Below, one piece after another: positions 48,600 through 60,914 of a DNA stretch of 64,000 nt; within the stretch, counting starts at the first letter, position 1; every line of letters starts with the position of its first letter. The translations under genes and the position numbers were made by a program. The stretch is from assembly GCA_910589415.1 (NCBI GenBank), contig OU342636.1, forward strand, positions 43,477,735-43,541,734. Direction: 5' to 3'. This DNA comes from Malachius bipustulatus (lineage: Eukaryota; Arthropoda; Insecta; Coleoptera; Melyridae). Under the pieces are notes generated by a model. It saw only the letters and a program-made list of their open reading frames with translations. It did no database searches and had not been told where the DNA came from.

Positions 48600-49820
48600 G
48601 GTGAAATCCCCCCGCAATTTTGTCGTGTTGTCGCGTTGTCGCTGCCGTCGGGTGTCGTACAAGTGAGAACCGGCCTTTATTCGTTTTTTTCACTAGTTTT
48701 TCAACATCCTGTATAATAGCGATTATAGAAGTTTTCAAGGAGTAATCCTGCACGAAATCTCCTGGTTATATTATTTGAAAAATTGTTTCATAACTCAGAG
48801 TTAGAACAAAACCTGGTGTATTTCGTTTGATATTGCACACTGGCACACATCAATATCCCAGTGGAACTAGAAAGCGGTTTGGACACAAGTCGTAAAGCTT
48901 ATTTAGTCGAACTACCAGATGCATTGTTAAGGTATTAGTGAGTGGGTAAGGTGGCATGTTATCAAAGCAATAAGGAGTTACACGTGGACGGTGATATCCA
49001 GCATCTGCACTGGAGCGTTCAGTGCAATAACCACCTTGGCAAATACGGATTGCGGAAGCTTGCTTAGGCGTGTACCGACCGCTCTTCATACGTGCCATGC
49101 AAAACACTAGTCAGGTGTCTCTACAGTAATTCTAGAGGCTGAACAAAGTATGAAAATTGTGTATGCAAGTATTGATTTGGTTTCCAAGGAAACACGAATT
49201 ATAGAGAAAGTTTACAGTTGAATTTCCTCGTTGCAAAATTAACAGAATCTTTTTTTTTATTAGTGAAGAATGAAATAAGTACAAATCAAATGAAAGACTT
49301 TAGCTTCATTTCTAGGAAAAAAGAGAGAATGTAAGTGCGTGTAAAGTTATCGATAATTCTGTTTATTGATATGCTGCTATGGCAATGGCTTGATTTTTTG
49401 GCAGTGTTACTACTACTGTCGCAATTAATTTTAATATTTGGAAATATTTTGTATAGGTAGCAGAAAAAAAGCTTATATCGGCCCTATCGGGGTTTGACCA
49501 AAGTACCTTTGAAGCAAGAGTCAAGGACACACACCAGTCGGTAACTGTAACATGTCAGTTGAGAGTGCGATTTGTCTACTTACATACCATTCACCGGTAA
49601 TAATTATTATTATAAAAATTACAATAGAATACCGAAAATTGAGTTGTAGCAATAATACTCGCCCTTTAAAAGCCATTATTGGTATTGTTCATTGTTAAGC
49701 ACAGTCGTTTAACACCTTTTCATTCAAGGAATGGTCTCCTCAAATACCATTGTAGCTCTTATTTTTATGCAGTTGTTTTTTCTTACTTGTTTTCAGATGT
49801 TTTTTTATGTATGTAGGCAA
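48600..49820. other. Intergenic stretch without recognised gene
   Basis: 48600-48680 is the remainder of the MITE-hosting repeat. Beyond that no motif is seen. Confidence 0.4.
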
Positions 49821-49838
49821 TTTAACTCGATCTGCAGA

Positions 49839-50104
49839 GACTCGCGTAGCCTAGCGGTTCAATCCACTGCCTACCGAGCCTAAGGTCGCGAGTTCGGAAC
49901 TCACCGGCTCGTGTTATTTTTCGGATGCATTTTCGAATGTATGTGAAAAATAAAACAAACGACCGAACGTTTAAATTTAAATGGCATACTTGAGGCTGGG
50001 TAAGTTGTTGAGGCTGAGTAAGATGCTCTAAATCCCGTGTTACCAGAGTGGAGTGACTTTGTCTTACCTACATAGTTAAGACCGATGCTCCCTCCTTAAA
50101 AAAA
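49839..50104 (+). mobile_element. tRNA-derived SINE with 15-bp target duplication
   Basis: The head has a pol III box A-like TAGCCTAGCGG and a box B-like GAGTTCGGAACTC about 50 bases downstream. An unrelated body and a terminal A-run (50097-50106) follow. The direct repeat AACTCGATCTGCAGA flanks it exactly (49824-49838 and 50105-50119), so it was inserted by target-primed reverse transcription. Confidence 0.9.
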
Positions 50105-50399
50105 AACTCGATCTGCAGAAAAAGCTCGAGTAATTTTTTGACAGCTCTCGTCATATTTCCAATGCAAGTTAATGACAACCGGTACAACAGTGACTCTCTT
50201 CAGGTCTCACATCTTTTTCATTCCATCCGCCAGCTCTGTGTATTTGCGCTTCTTCTCTGCGTTAGTGGTCGGGATGTTGTGCCTCTCTCTCATAACAATG
50301 TCCGGTTTGTTGAATGATATTCAGCGATCAGTGATAATGGATCTATTATAGTAAATGGTGTCGTACCATCCGGTCTCATACTTATAATATGGGGGCGTA

Positions 50400-51300
50400 G
50401 GGTTATCTGTAAGGACTCTGGTGGACGATTAATGCAACCTGATCGTGTCGGTGTAAGTAGTCACTCTGGGCAAGTAAACTACACGCTGCTGTGGTATATT
50501 GGATTGTCTCGGGTTTTTCCGCACACTTTCTGCATCGTTCATCAACTATATTAGGGTCGTTGAATATATGCCTCAGGTAGTTCCTCGTATTCACCACTTG
50601 GTCTTTGATGCTTGTTTATCAACAAAAGGTTTGTTCAGGTCATTGGGGTGTCTCCCGTGGAGGACACTATTTCGCCATTCGAGATTTTTCTCTTAATTGT
50701 TTCTTCATTTCCAGATTGAGGGGCTGTATTTATTGTCTGGTTTGCATACACATTGATGTAAAGGCGATGTAGATCTTGTCTCAAGGAAATATGCTCTCAG
50801 GAATTTAATTTGACGGTTATGAAGATTTTTTATTTCAATTAAGGCTCTTACTCCTTCTCTTTTCAGCGTCATACGTATTGTGCTCGATTTTGGATGGTGC
50901 TTTCTGTGATTCGTCAATTCGGTTCTTATTGTCTTCCACATGTTGTTTTCGAGGTCTGTGTCTGTTCATGTTGTGACTTGAGACTGTGAGATGAGAATGG
51001 GTTGTCTGATGTGCTGGATGGTTTCCGGCTTCTCCTTTCATTTGTTGTTGTCTATATCTGTCATCTGTCACATTTGGTTCCTTTGCAATATGTATACTTC
51101 TAGTAGTTCTTTGTGTACACCACCTGATCTTGTATGGCTATAAGGAAGCCCTCTGTTTCTGGGAATAGTTCGCCCGATCTCAACTATTTGTTTGACGCTT
51201 GTTTGTCGACATGGGGACGGTCGAGGTCGTGCGGATGTCTCCCATGGAGGACTTTGCCTCTCCACTCTTGGTTCTTCTCCTCTGTACTAACTATCGCTAT
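50400..51300 (-). mobile_element. C-terminal part of a LINE polyprotein
   Basis: Minus-strand frames end in VNTRNYLRHIFNDPN, RCRKCAEKPETIQ and LAQSDYLHRHDQVA. This cysteine-rich C-terminus with a RHDQVA block is found at the end of several insect LINE ORF2 proteins. Frameshifts split it into at least four frames. The weak match between 50480-50660 and 51100-51260 suggests a duplicated or two-copy arrangement. Confidence 0.7.
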
Positions 51301-51359
51301 ATTGTGTTGTGCTTATTCACTGGCTAGGTTCAATGGTGTGAGGCTTTATCTGTGAGGCT

Positions 51360-52870
51360 TGCGAGTTGGTGTAACGACGACGACTTTTCTGCTATGAAAG
51401 TATGCTGGACTTGGGGTGGTTGTTTCTGTGTTCAGTTAGTGTTGTTCTTGTTTTTCTAATGATATTATTCTAGGTCCGTTATTCTCCAGTTTATTACCCT
51501 AAAAGAGTAGGTTAATATGGGAATAGCTAAGATGTTGAAGGCTTTGAATAGGTCTCTGCTGTTAAGTTCGGTTTTGCACACTTGGTTCATCGTGACCATA
51601 TACTCTTTTGAGATGCATTCCTTGATCTTGTTTTGGTCGATTGTTTGGACAATTTTTTGTTTATTGTAGTCTCAAGAATCAGCCTATGAAGTTTGGTCTC
51701 ATACCTATGAACATGGTTTCATAACTACATTAAATAATGCAATTATAAGCGTTTCTGGTAAACTAATATTACCTACACGTTTCAGATTTGCTTCAAATTA
51801 TGCCCAGTAACGCCAGAAACGTTTATTTTTATCTTAGTAGTAAGCGTTAAAGTTTGATATATTATAATATAGTGCCTTAACATAATAGTAGGTATACAAG
51901 AAACAAAAATACACTTAGGATAGGTTTCTGAATATACGCAGAAGAGCTCCGTTCCTTTGAAAATATATTATAGGTACTTATTATGTCTATTTAGTGCACT
52001 AAAGACTTGAAATGGCTGAATCAAAAATTTCGGCAGAGTTCAATACCTACCTAAGAAAAATCTTTAGGTGTATGCTAGGATTATTAATTTCTGTACTGAA
52101 TTCTTGCACTGTTGCATTGATTTCTTGTATTATTATCTGCTACTAACCGCATTTTCACAAGGTTCTCATTTTCTGCCATTCAGAACGTCTTGTCGGCTAT
52201 AAAACCAGAAAATTTTGCAATTCCAAGAAAGAATAAGGCATATTTTCTTGTTGTTCTAACTTGTTGAAAGAGGTTATTATTAGACCTACAACTCGGAAAG
52301 GTTTTTCTATTTTTCGCCCATATCTTTATTTAGAGGGTGATTTAAAAGACCGTTTATTATTTTTTAGTGGTAACTCTTTTCTCTGTAAATCGAAGTGTGC
52401 AAAATCATTAACTTGATGCCGAGACCTCAGGAAATCTGATGTTTACAATTCACAAACAATCAAGTGGGGTGGGTATAAAAAATACCTTCTAGATTCTGTT
52501 CTGTAAGTGAACGTGGGTACATGGGTAACTAAAATTCTGGGTACATAGAATAATAACCCGAAATTCCTAAGTAAATAATATAAAGTTGGTTCAAAGTTTT
52601 AGATATAAAAACAGATGGAATATCACATCTCTTCTTAGGTATAGTTATTAGTTTATTTTCCATGTGTTTTTGTTGTGAGAATAATTATAAAATTTCGGTG
52701 GTTTATTAAAATAAGTTTGTACTATGAATTTAATCATAAATGATCAAATTGTAACAAAAATCTCTAAGTCTATGTGCATCAAAATCTGGTGTAGCTTCAA
52801 TTCACATGCACCTCGTCCTCCACAAAGTTCTTCACATTCTTAAATAGGCTTTGATTCAGTGGCAGTTCAA
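51360..52870. other. Intergenic stretch 3' of the transferase gene
   Basis: No further gene recognised. 51360-51700 may continue the decayed LINE. The 3' UTR of the transferase gene should lie just below 52876. Confidence 0.4.
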
Positions 52871-52875
52871 GGAGA

Positions 52876-55800
52876 TCAAAGCCATGGAACATATTTCATT
52901 TCCCATTTTTGAGAAATACTTTGGTTACATTCTTCCAATATTAACCCTTCAGAACCCTCTTTCGATGGTGATAGGTCTAAACATTTATTATTGGTCAAAT
53001 GTCGCAACTCAGAGGTCTGCAAATAAAAATTAAGCACTAATAAGAAATAATTACATTACCTAATATAACAATACATTGAATAAGAATGTATATACCTTGT
53101 TATTATAAGCCCATTTCTGTCTAGTATGTCCACTGCAAGCCATAATCCTAACTTTAGCAAGTCCAATAACATTCTTTTCTGGAGCATCCAAGCAAACAGA
53201 ATCATCAGTCATGATAAACCCATCCGACGTCATAACAAACATTTCTATCGTGAAATGATCAGGGAGGCATTTTTCTAAAACAGCAATTCCAGTTGGTTGG
53301 TTAGATATACTCTTTTTTTCAGGCTTGATCAAACACATATCCAAATGCATATTCCTAATATGTCCAAAAAACCTGTCTTTTTTAGGGAAAAAGTGTTCAG
53401 GCCATATATTATCCAAGTACCATTCAAAGCTTTTACAATCTAAACGTTTTCTTAGCTCTAATCTTGATGTGATATTTTGTTCATGTTTAACAGAATTAGG
53501 CACTTCATTGAATTTAAAATAAAATTTTCCCCAATCGTCCATCCAAACGAGAGCCACTCTCGCTAAATTTGCATATAGTGTTTTGTTTATGCCACCTGGA
53601 AATGAATAGGGTGAAGATTTTCTAAAAATATGACCTACATGTGAACATGGAACTATTTTGATCTGCCCACCGCATTGCCATACTCTGAAAAAGAAAAATG
53701 ATGAAAACTCAATATCAACATAAAATTGGTGTAATTAGGTACCTAAAAGACATTTCCAAGTTTTCACCTCCCCAAATTGTCATTCCTTCATCATATCCAC
53801 CAATCTCGAAAAAATATTCTCTATCAATGGCGAAAAGTCCACCAGCCATCGTCGGTGAAGAAAATGGTGTGGCAATGTCAGTTTTTCTCAGTTTTAGCTG
53901 CGAGCTTCCAAGGGTGAACCATCTAAATTGCAAATTCCAATTAAAAGCACCCCAATGTAACTCAAAACTCTTTACGTAAGCAAAAGTCTCATCATTAATT
54001 ATATCTATTACGGGACAAACAACAGTTTTCCTATTACTTTTTATCACAGACAGTAGACTCACTAACCACCCATTTGTACATTCGCAATGGGCATCTAGGA
54101 ACGTTAAAACATCACCTTTAGCCTTTCTGGCTCCAAGCATTCGAGCTTTTATCAAGCCTATCCGACTTGAACTTCTTATTATCACTGTGTTTATTGGTAA
54201 CGTCTTTATATACTCATCCAAAGCTCTTCCGAGAAAATCTGAAAAATATTACCGTACATAAAATTTTTACTTTTAATAAGAGGGATTATTAGATACATTT
54301 CTAGAATCCTATATAAAATTACAATAAATACTTATGTTTACAGTGTCACATGACTTGAGGTTCGCAAATACCTGTGTATTTTAACCAGTGTATTAATGAG
54401 AAACGTTAAACTTTACATTACAGAGAGTATTAATAAATAGGGTGTGTTTTAAAAATTGTACAGACTGCTTTCTTGATATACTTGGAGTTATGGGAAATTA
54501 CTTATAATATTAGTTATACATGTTTTGAAACACCATGTATTGAATACCTACATCTATATAATTACCTATTAGATTTAGATTTATCGTGAGTCGGCCATTG
54601 TGACACCTCCACTGCGACCGAAGGTCTATTGTGGCTCATATCTAGTGGTACATTAACCCCATCAGGTCAGCTTCTTCGAGAAAGCTGACCAACTTGACTA
54701 TTGTTAATGTATCCAGGTCCTTCGGTGTGAGAAATCGGGACACTCACATAGGTCGAGTTTTGTTGCTTCGTCATCCAACACAGGCGACATTCAGCACTGA
54801 TCGCTAAGCCTATCCTGTGCAGATGATGGCTCAGCTTACAGTGCCCAATTGTATAGGCCTATTAGAGCTTTCAGTTCTTTCCATGTTAAGCTCCAATAGT
54901 TCTTTGGTCCTTTTCTTCGAAGTACCCTTTATAAAGGCATTTGAATGGTCCAATCTTGGTAAGTTTTGTCAGTGCTGGAGGATCATACCCTCTCAGACTA
55001 GTTTCTTATTGTTGCTTTGGCAACATCTGGTGATATGCCAAACTCTGGTTCTGGTCCAGTAAACTCGACTTCGGCACCTTTCCTGTCCAGAGGGTCGGCA
55101 ATATCCATATCCAGCATGGAACGGAATCCAGACCAGAATTACTTCGTTGCTGTTTACTAGAGCATTCAAGGTTTGTTGACAGTTCCAGACCAACTTGGAC
55201 TTGCGGTGTCTGGTGCTAAGGGTTTTTAGAGCGGCTTGGCTGTTGAAAATATATGAAAATATTTTTATTGATCTGCGTTGACAGTGCATCTTTTACTGCA
55301 ATTGCGCACAGAGCTCAATGGCATAGCCATCGGTGAACCAACTGAAATTTGGTCTCTCAACTGACACGTCTCTTCTCGGAAGTTGTTTTCGTAATTATTG
55401 TTGTCTTAGGCATTATGTCCGAGGGCATACCCAGTAAGTAGACTGTGACTTTCTTTGTCATCCAGTATCATGGTTCGCTTCAAGTTAAAAGCCTTTGGCA
55501 AGCATCTTGCCATCTGTTTCATCCTATATGTAGTCCATTTGCTCTCTCTCTCTCTCTCTCCAAATAAATATGGAGAGGTGGTAAGTCCAGTAGGATCTCC
55601 ATAGCCACCGACGGTGTGGTGTTAATGATATCACAAATCGCCAGACAAACTTGTCTCTGTAGGCTAGAGAGCTTTAATTTGACAAAAAGATGAACGACAT
55701 ATCGTAAAACGATACGTCATTCATTGATTTCATGTTGTGAGTCAGGGGTGGAAATTGTAGACACGTGTTTCGTCCTAATTGGGACTCTTCAGTACAATGT

Positions 55801-58800
55801 ATCTTGCTAACACACAGCACAATCTTAGTCACTTAATAGTGAGCAAAATGATAAAAATAAATAAAAATAAAATAGCACGGTGGGTTCGGCTTTCGCCATA
55901 GGATGCAACCCCAGGCAGCTAAAACGCATGCCAACAACTGAGTGCAGTGCCTCCCGATGTGCGTATAAAGGTAGGATAGGCCTACTTCCAAAGTTTAACA
56001 AAAAGATGAACGACATATCGTAAAACGATACGTCATTCATTGATTTCATGTTGTGAGTCAGGGGTGGAAATTGTAGACACGTGTTTCGTCCTAATTGGGA
56101 CTCTTCAGTACAATGTATCTTGCTAACACACAGCACAATCTTAGTCACTTAATAGTGAGCAAAATGATAAAAATAAATAAAAATAAAATAGCACGGTGGG
56201 TTCGGCTTTCGCCATAGGATGCAACCCCAGGCAGCTAAAACGCATGCCAACAACTGAGTGCAGTGCCTCCCGATGTGCGTATAAAGGTAGGATAGGCCTA
56301 CTTCCAAAGTTTAACAAAAAGATGAACGACATATCGTAAAACGATACGTCATTCATTGATTTCATGTTGTGAGTCAGGGGTGGAAATTGTAGACACGTGT
56401 TTCGTCCTAATTGGGACTCTTCAGTACAATGTATCTTGCTAACACACAGCACAATCTTAGTCACTTAATAGTGAGCAAAATGATAAAAATAAATAAAAAT
56501 AAAATAGCACGGTGGGTTCGGCTTTCGCCATAGGATGCAACCCCAGGCAGCTAAAACGCATGCCAACAACTGAGTGCAGTGCCTCCCGATGTGCGTATAA
56601 AGGTAGGATAGGCCTACTTCCAAAGTTTAACAAAAAGATGAACGACATATCGTAAAACGATACGTCATTCATTGATTTCATGTTGTGAGTCAGGGGTGGA
56701 AATTGTAGACACGTGTTTCGTCCTAATTGGGACTCTTCAGTACAATGTATCTTGCTAACACACAGCACAATCTTAGTCACTTAATAGTGAGCAAAATGAT
56801 AAAAATAAATAAAAATAAAATAGCACGGTGGGTTCGGCTTTCGCCATAGGATGCAACCCCAGGCAGCTAAAACGCATGCCAACAACTGAGTGCAGTGCCT
56901 CCCGATGTGCGTATAAAGGTAGGATAGGCCTACTTCCAAAGTTTAACAAAAAGATGAACGACATATCGTAAAACGATACGTCATTCATTGATTTCATGTT
57001 GTGAGTCAGGGGTGGAAATTGTAGACACGTGTTTCGTCCTAATTGGGACTCTTCAGTACAATGTATCTTGCTAACACACAGCACAATCTTAGTCACTTAA
57101 TAGTGAGCAAAATGATAAAAATAAATAAAAATAAAATAGCACGGTGGGTTCGGCTTTCGCCATAGGATGCAACCCCAGGCAGCTAAAACGCATGCCAACA
57201 ACTGAGTGCAGTGCCTCCCGATGTGCGTATAAAGGTAGGATAGGCCTACTTCCAAAGTTTAACAAAAAGATGAACGACATATCGTAAAACGATACGTCAT
57301 TCATTGATTTCATGTTGTGAGTCAGGGGTGGAAATTGTAGACACGTGTTTCGTCCTAATTGGGACTCTTCAGTACAATGTATCTTGCTAACACACAGCAC
57401 AATCTTAGTCACTTAATAGTGAGCAAAATGATAAAAATAAATAAAAATAAAATAGCACGGTGGGTTCGGCTTTCGCCATAGGATGCAACCCCAGGCAGCT
57501 AAAACGCATGCCAACAACTGAGTGCAGTGCCTCCCGATGTGCGTATAATATACCCCTGACTCACAACATGAAATCAATGAATGACGTATCGTTTTACGAT
57601 ATGTCGTTCATCTTTTTGTTAAACTTTGGAAGTAGGCCTATCCTACCTTTATACGCACATCGGGAGGCACTGCACTCAGTTGTTGGCATGCGTTTTAGCT
57701 GCCTGGGGTTGCATCCTATGGCGAAAGCCGAACCCACCGTGCTATTTTATTTTTATTTATTTTTATCATTTTGCTCACTATTAAGTGACTAAGATTGTGC
57801 TGTGTGTTAGCAAGATACATTGTACTGAAGAGTCCCAATTAGGACGAAACACGTGTCTACAATTTCCACCCCTGACTCACAACATGAAATCAATGAATGA
57901 CGTATCGTTTTACGATATGTCGTTCATCTTTTTGTTAAACTTTGGAAGTAGGCCTATCCTACCTTTATACGCACATCGGGAGGCACTGCACTCAGTTGTT
58001 GGCATGCGTTTTAGCTGCCTGGGGTTGCATCCTATGGCGAAAGCCGAACCCACCGTGCTATTTTATTTTTATTTATTTTTATCATTTTGCTCACTATTAA
58101 GTGACTAAGATTGTGCTGTGTGTTAGCAAGATACATTGTACTGAAGAGTCCCAATTAGGACGAAACACGTGTCTACAATTTCCACCCCTGACTCACAACA
58201 TGAAATCAATGAATGACGTATCGTTTTACGATATGTCGTTCATCTTTTTGTTAAACTTTGGAAGTAGGCCTATCCTACCTTTATACGCACATCGGGAGGC
58301 ACTGCACTCAGTTGTTGGCATGCGTTTTAGCTGCCTGGGGTTGCATCCTATGGCGAAAGCCGAACCCACCGTGCTATTTTATTTTTATTTATTTTTAGCT
58401 TTAATTTGGCCATGGCCTGCTGGCCTTTTGACCACCAAGCGGTATTGATACACGCAATCATAGGTCTGATGACCTTTACGTAAAGCCAGTATTGTATTTC
58501 TTTGGGTGCGATTCCCCATGTTTTGCCACATATTCTTTTACAAGTCCAAAACGAGAGTTTGACTCTGTGTATAACCTTTTCCAGATAGGAGTTCCAAGTA
58601 AGCTTTTTATCCAGGATTACATCTAGGTACCTGGCTTCCTCTGCAAATGGAATGGTTTCTCCCAGTAGAGCTTGGGGCGTTAAACCGTCCAACCTTCTCT
58701 GTCTGGAAAATCGTTATATAACAGTTTTGCGAGGGTTGACGGACATGTGTTCCCTGTCGCAGCACTGATAGTTACCTAGAGTACTCTCTGAAGGACCCTA

Positions 58801-60890
58801 GAAATTGTCGCTACTGATCTTCGTTTCATCAGAATGAACAAGTCATCAGCATCTGCCTAAACGTCGACACTCCATAGTGAGAGAACGGTCAGAAGATCAT
58901 CGACGAGAAGGGACCAGAGCAAAGGGGAGAGGACTCCTCTTTGCGGGCACCCCCTCGCGGACCTAAAGTCGATATTTTTCCCTCCCGTTGAGGTCGTTAT
59001 ATTTCTGTTTCCAAGCATATTGCGGAGCCAGACACTTACGACTGATGGGATTCCTCTTGAGACAACTGCCTTATAGAGAGATTCTGCGGTAGTGCGTTTT
59101 TGAACGCTCCTTCTATTTCGAGGAAGCTAGCCATCGCAGTTTCTTTTTTTGTCAAGAGACTTGGTGATCTTGCTTACAAGGTTGTTGAGAGCGAGGTCGG
59201 TTGACTTTTCAGACTGGTAGGCACCCCCTTTCAGACTTTTTAGTAAAAAAGAGGTTAGGCTAATGGGTCTCAGCGACTTTGGGTAAGGTTCTGTATTCGT
59301 TTAACATTTGGTTTTATAAAGGCACATTAAATTAAGTCTCAGATTTACTTTGGTTATTAACATTTCTGTAACATTTTCATGCCACGGCTGCCACGAGTAA
59401 CCAAATTGTTTACTTTTCAACCTAGAGTTGATAACTTCTTTAGAAACGGTCCCAAAAATCTACCAGTTAATTTAATGGGATTTTTTTGTGTACCCAATAT
59501 TAACCAATATTAACTAATTATCCAATAAGTTTTTTTTCCTATTACCTACGTATAAAACTCTCTAAATATTCTAAAATCGTGCTAAAATACGTTACTGAAT
59601 GAGAAAGTTTTTTTCGTATATTTTTACCTCTTTGGCTAGCATCGTCCACAAGAATAATTTCTTGTAGCAGTTCTTTTGGAGATCTGTTTATTACGCTCCA
59701 AATTGTTCTCAGCAAAGTTGACCAAGCTTCATTGTGAAAGACAATTATAACTGTGGTTTTTGGATATGTTAGATAATCGGAAAACAGTTGAGGACATCTA
59801 AAAATTAAGAAATCATTTTAAATTCCTGATATTTACCAAATTTAGTATACCGGGTATCATGCAAATTTTAATTCCCCCAATATTATCTCCCCGATGCATT
59901 TTAGAGCAAAAATTGTATTATACTTTTTTGAAGGCCCTTTTATGAATGCAAAACACAAATACTTCATCCAGCGAATTGTGAGATATTTTTAAAAAGGTTT
60001 TTTAAAATTTGTAAAATAAAAATGTTGTTTAAGAAAACGTTTTTCAAAATATCTCCTAATTCGCTCAGTGAAAAATGAAAATTAGTCGTATTTGGCACGT
60101 GAATCCAATATACCTTCAAAAAAGTCTGATCCAATTTTGCTCTAAAATGAATCGGGGGAAGAATATTTTGTAGGTATTATTAGGGGGTAAGTATTAAAAC
60201 TTTCACGAGATTTCTCTGGACGGTTTAACGATGCAAACACTCCACCCCGTATACTAAAATTTAAATAATTTATGATGTAGTTAAAATTCTCATGAACTAA
60301 ACAGGTTGTTGCCTATTTCTAAACAGTTTTTCTCCTGAATATAGGTTGTTATAGATAAAAGTACTTACGTTAAATAAAAGATTGGCTATGATTTACAAAT
60401 TTACCTTTTTCTTCTAACGTCGGGTAAAGTCCTATTCAAAGGAATACTGTCACTAGCCAATAAATTAAAACGGTTTATCTGAAATAATTGTTTCATTTTA
60501 ACAAAATCTTTTGGTGCTGTAACCACAGGATTTCCATTTTTTCCAGCTTGTGGTATAGGATCGAAATAATTTGTATTAATCATGTCATATGTGGCATTAG
60601 GAATTTTATCCACAGGGTTTCCGATATAATGACCCACAACTACTTTAATTCCTCGATCTATGAAATCGTTTTCATTTTTTTTTCTGAAAATAAATAATAA
60701 TTTCAATGGATATAAATTTATTACCTTATTCCTTAGTAATACTATTATAAAATTTATCTAACCTGAAGATGTGTTTGGGATGAATTTTATTTGTTTGGTT
60801 GTAATAACTTTTAACTAAAATAATTGTAAACAAAACAATTGCAACCACTAGAAGAAATAAGCGTTTGTATGATCTTAAAATCAGCCTCAT
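52876..60890 (-). CDS. Polypeptide N-acetylgalactosaminyltransferase (600 aa)
   Basis: A Golgi type II membrane enzyme that starts mucin-type O-glycosylation by moving GalNAc from UDP-GalNAc to Ser/Thr. Six minus-strand exons, in gene order 60763-60890, 60405-60683, 59628-59797, 53743-54238, 53096-53684 and 52876-53016, join without any frame conflict. Residues 11-27 are a single membrane anchor. The GT-A catalytic domain has [13 protein letters not shown] (from 155), EIILVDDAS, the metal-binding DAHCE (DxH at 241-243), and the family motif [11 protein letters not shown] ending at 358. The C-terminal ricin-type lectin domain (about 465-600) has CLD at 522-524 and 566-568 and QKW at 547-549 and 590-592; its first repeat has CLI instead of CLD. 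The length is normal and all key residues are present, so the gene looks functional. The start [10 protein letters not shown] was chosen because TTTCAG lies just upstream and reads as a 5' UTR intron acceptor. Intron 3 (5.4 kb) contains a LINE and the ribozyme satellite. The exact paralogue is not assigned. Confidence 0.97.
55541..55562. repeat. (CT)n microsatellite
   Basis: CTCTCTCT run within the decayed LINE. Confidence 0.85.
55754..55798 (-). ncRNA. Hammerhead ribozyme, minus-strand satellite units (six copies)
   Basis: Minus-strand reading: stem I ATTGTA pairs with TACAAT after the cleavage site. Box 1 is CTGAAGA (fits CUGANGA). Stem II is GTCC/GGAC with loop CAATTA. Box 2 is GAAA. The palindromic CACGTG forms a minimal stem III, and the cleavage triplet is GTC. 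The total is 45 bases. Identical copies lie at 56070-56114, 56386-56430, 56702-56746, 57018-57062 and 57334-57378. All are in the sense of the transferase pre-mRNA. The core closely resembles published hammerheads of schistosome, newt and cave-cricket satellites. Confidence 0.95.
57819..57863 (+). ncRNA. Hammerhead ribozyme, plus-strand satellite units (two copies)
   Basis: Same 45-base motif on the + strand, antisense to the transferase gene. The second copy is at 58135-58179. Cleavage is expected directly after GTC, before TACAAT. Confidence 0.95.
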
Positions 60891-60914
60891 CGCGTATTCA
60901 TCTGAAATTATCAA

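Larger units (their letters stand above)
55681..58396. repeat. 316-bp hammerhead satellite array with internal inversion
   Basis: About 5.9 tandem units of 316 bases in one orientation (55681 to about 57548) are followed head-to-head by about 2.7 units in the opposite orientation (57549-58396). Units appear identical by eye. The array is bounded by AGCTTTAATTT at 55670-55680 and 58397-58407, an 11-bp target-site duplication in the LINE coding sequence. The repeated 107-codon frames are by-products of the repeat. Each complete unit contains one hammerhead. The orientation switch lies just 3' of where the ribozyme would be, so the first inverted unit lacks it. Confidence 0.97.
54590..59290 (-). 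mobile_element. RNase H-type LINE relic split by the satellite array
   Basis: On the minus strand, 59290-58408 encodes reverse transcriptase: an AFKNA-type motif A region, [19 protein letters not shown] (motif B) and [12 protein letters not shown] (motif C). It continues through [20 protein letters not shown] to QAMAKLKL. The frame resumes after the satellite (55680 downward) as [13 protein letters not shown], a [15 protein letters not shown] block, an RNase H block ([11 protein letters not shown]) and AECRLC. The 3' UTR ends near 54590. It has several frameshifts and stops and is inactive. It lies in transferase intron 3 in the same orientation as the gene. Confidence 0.9.

Noticed and set aside
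55681..57548. CRISPR-like array
   Set aside because: The units are contiguous 316-bp repeats without unique spacers, in a eukaryotic intron.
55825..58448. Eight near-identical frames of 107-115 codons that look like a tandem gene family
   Set aside because: They are the 316-bp satellite read through. Each starts in one unit and ends in the next, has no domain, and the repeat is explained by the ribozyme array.
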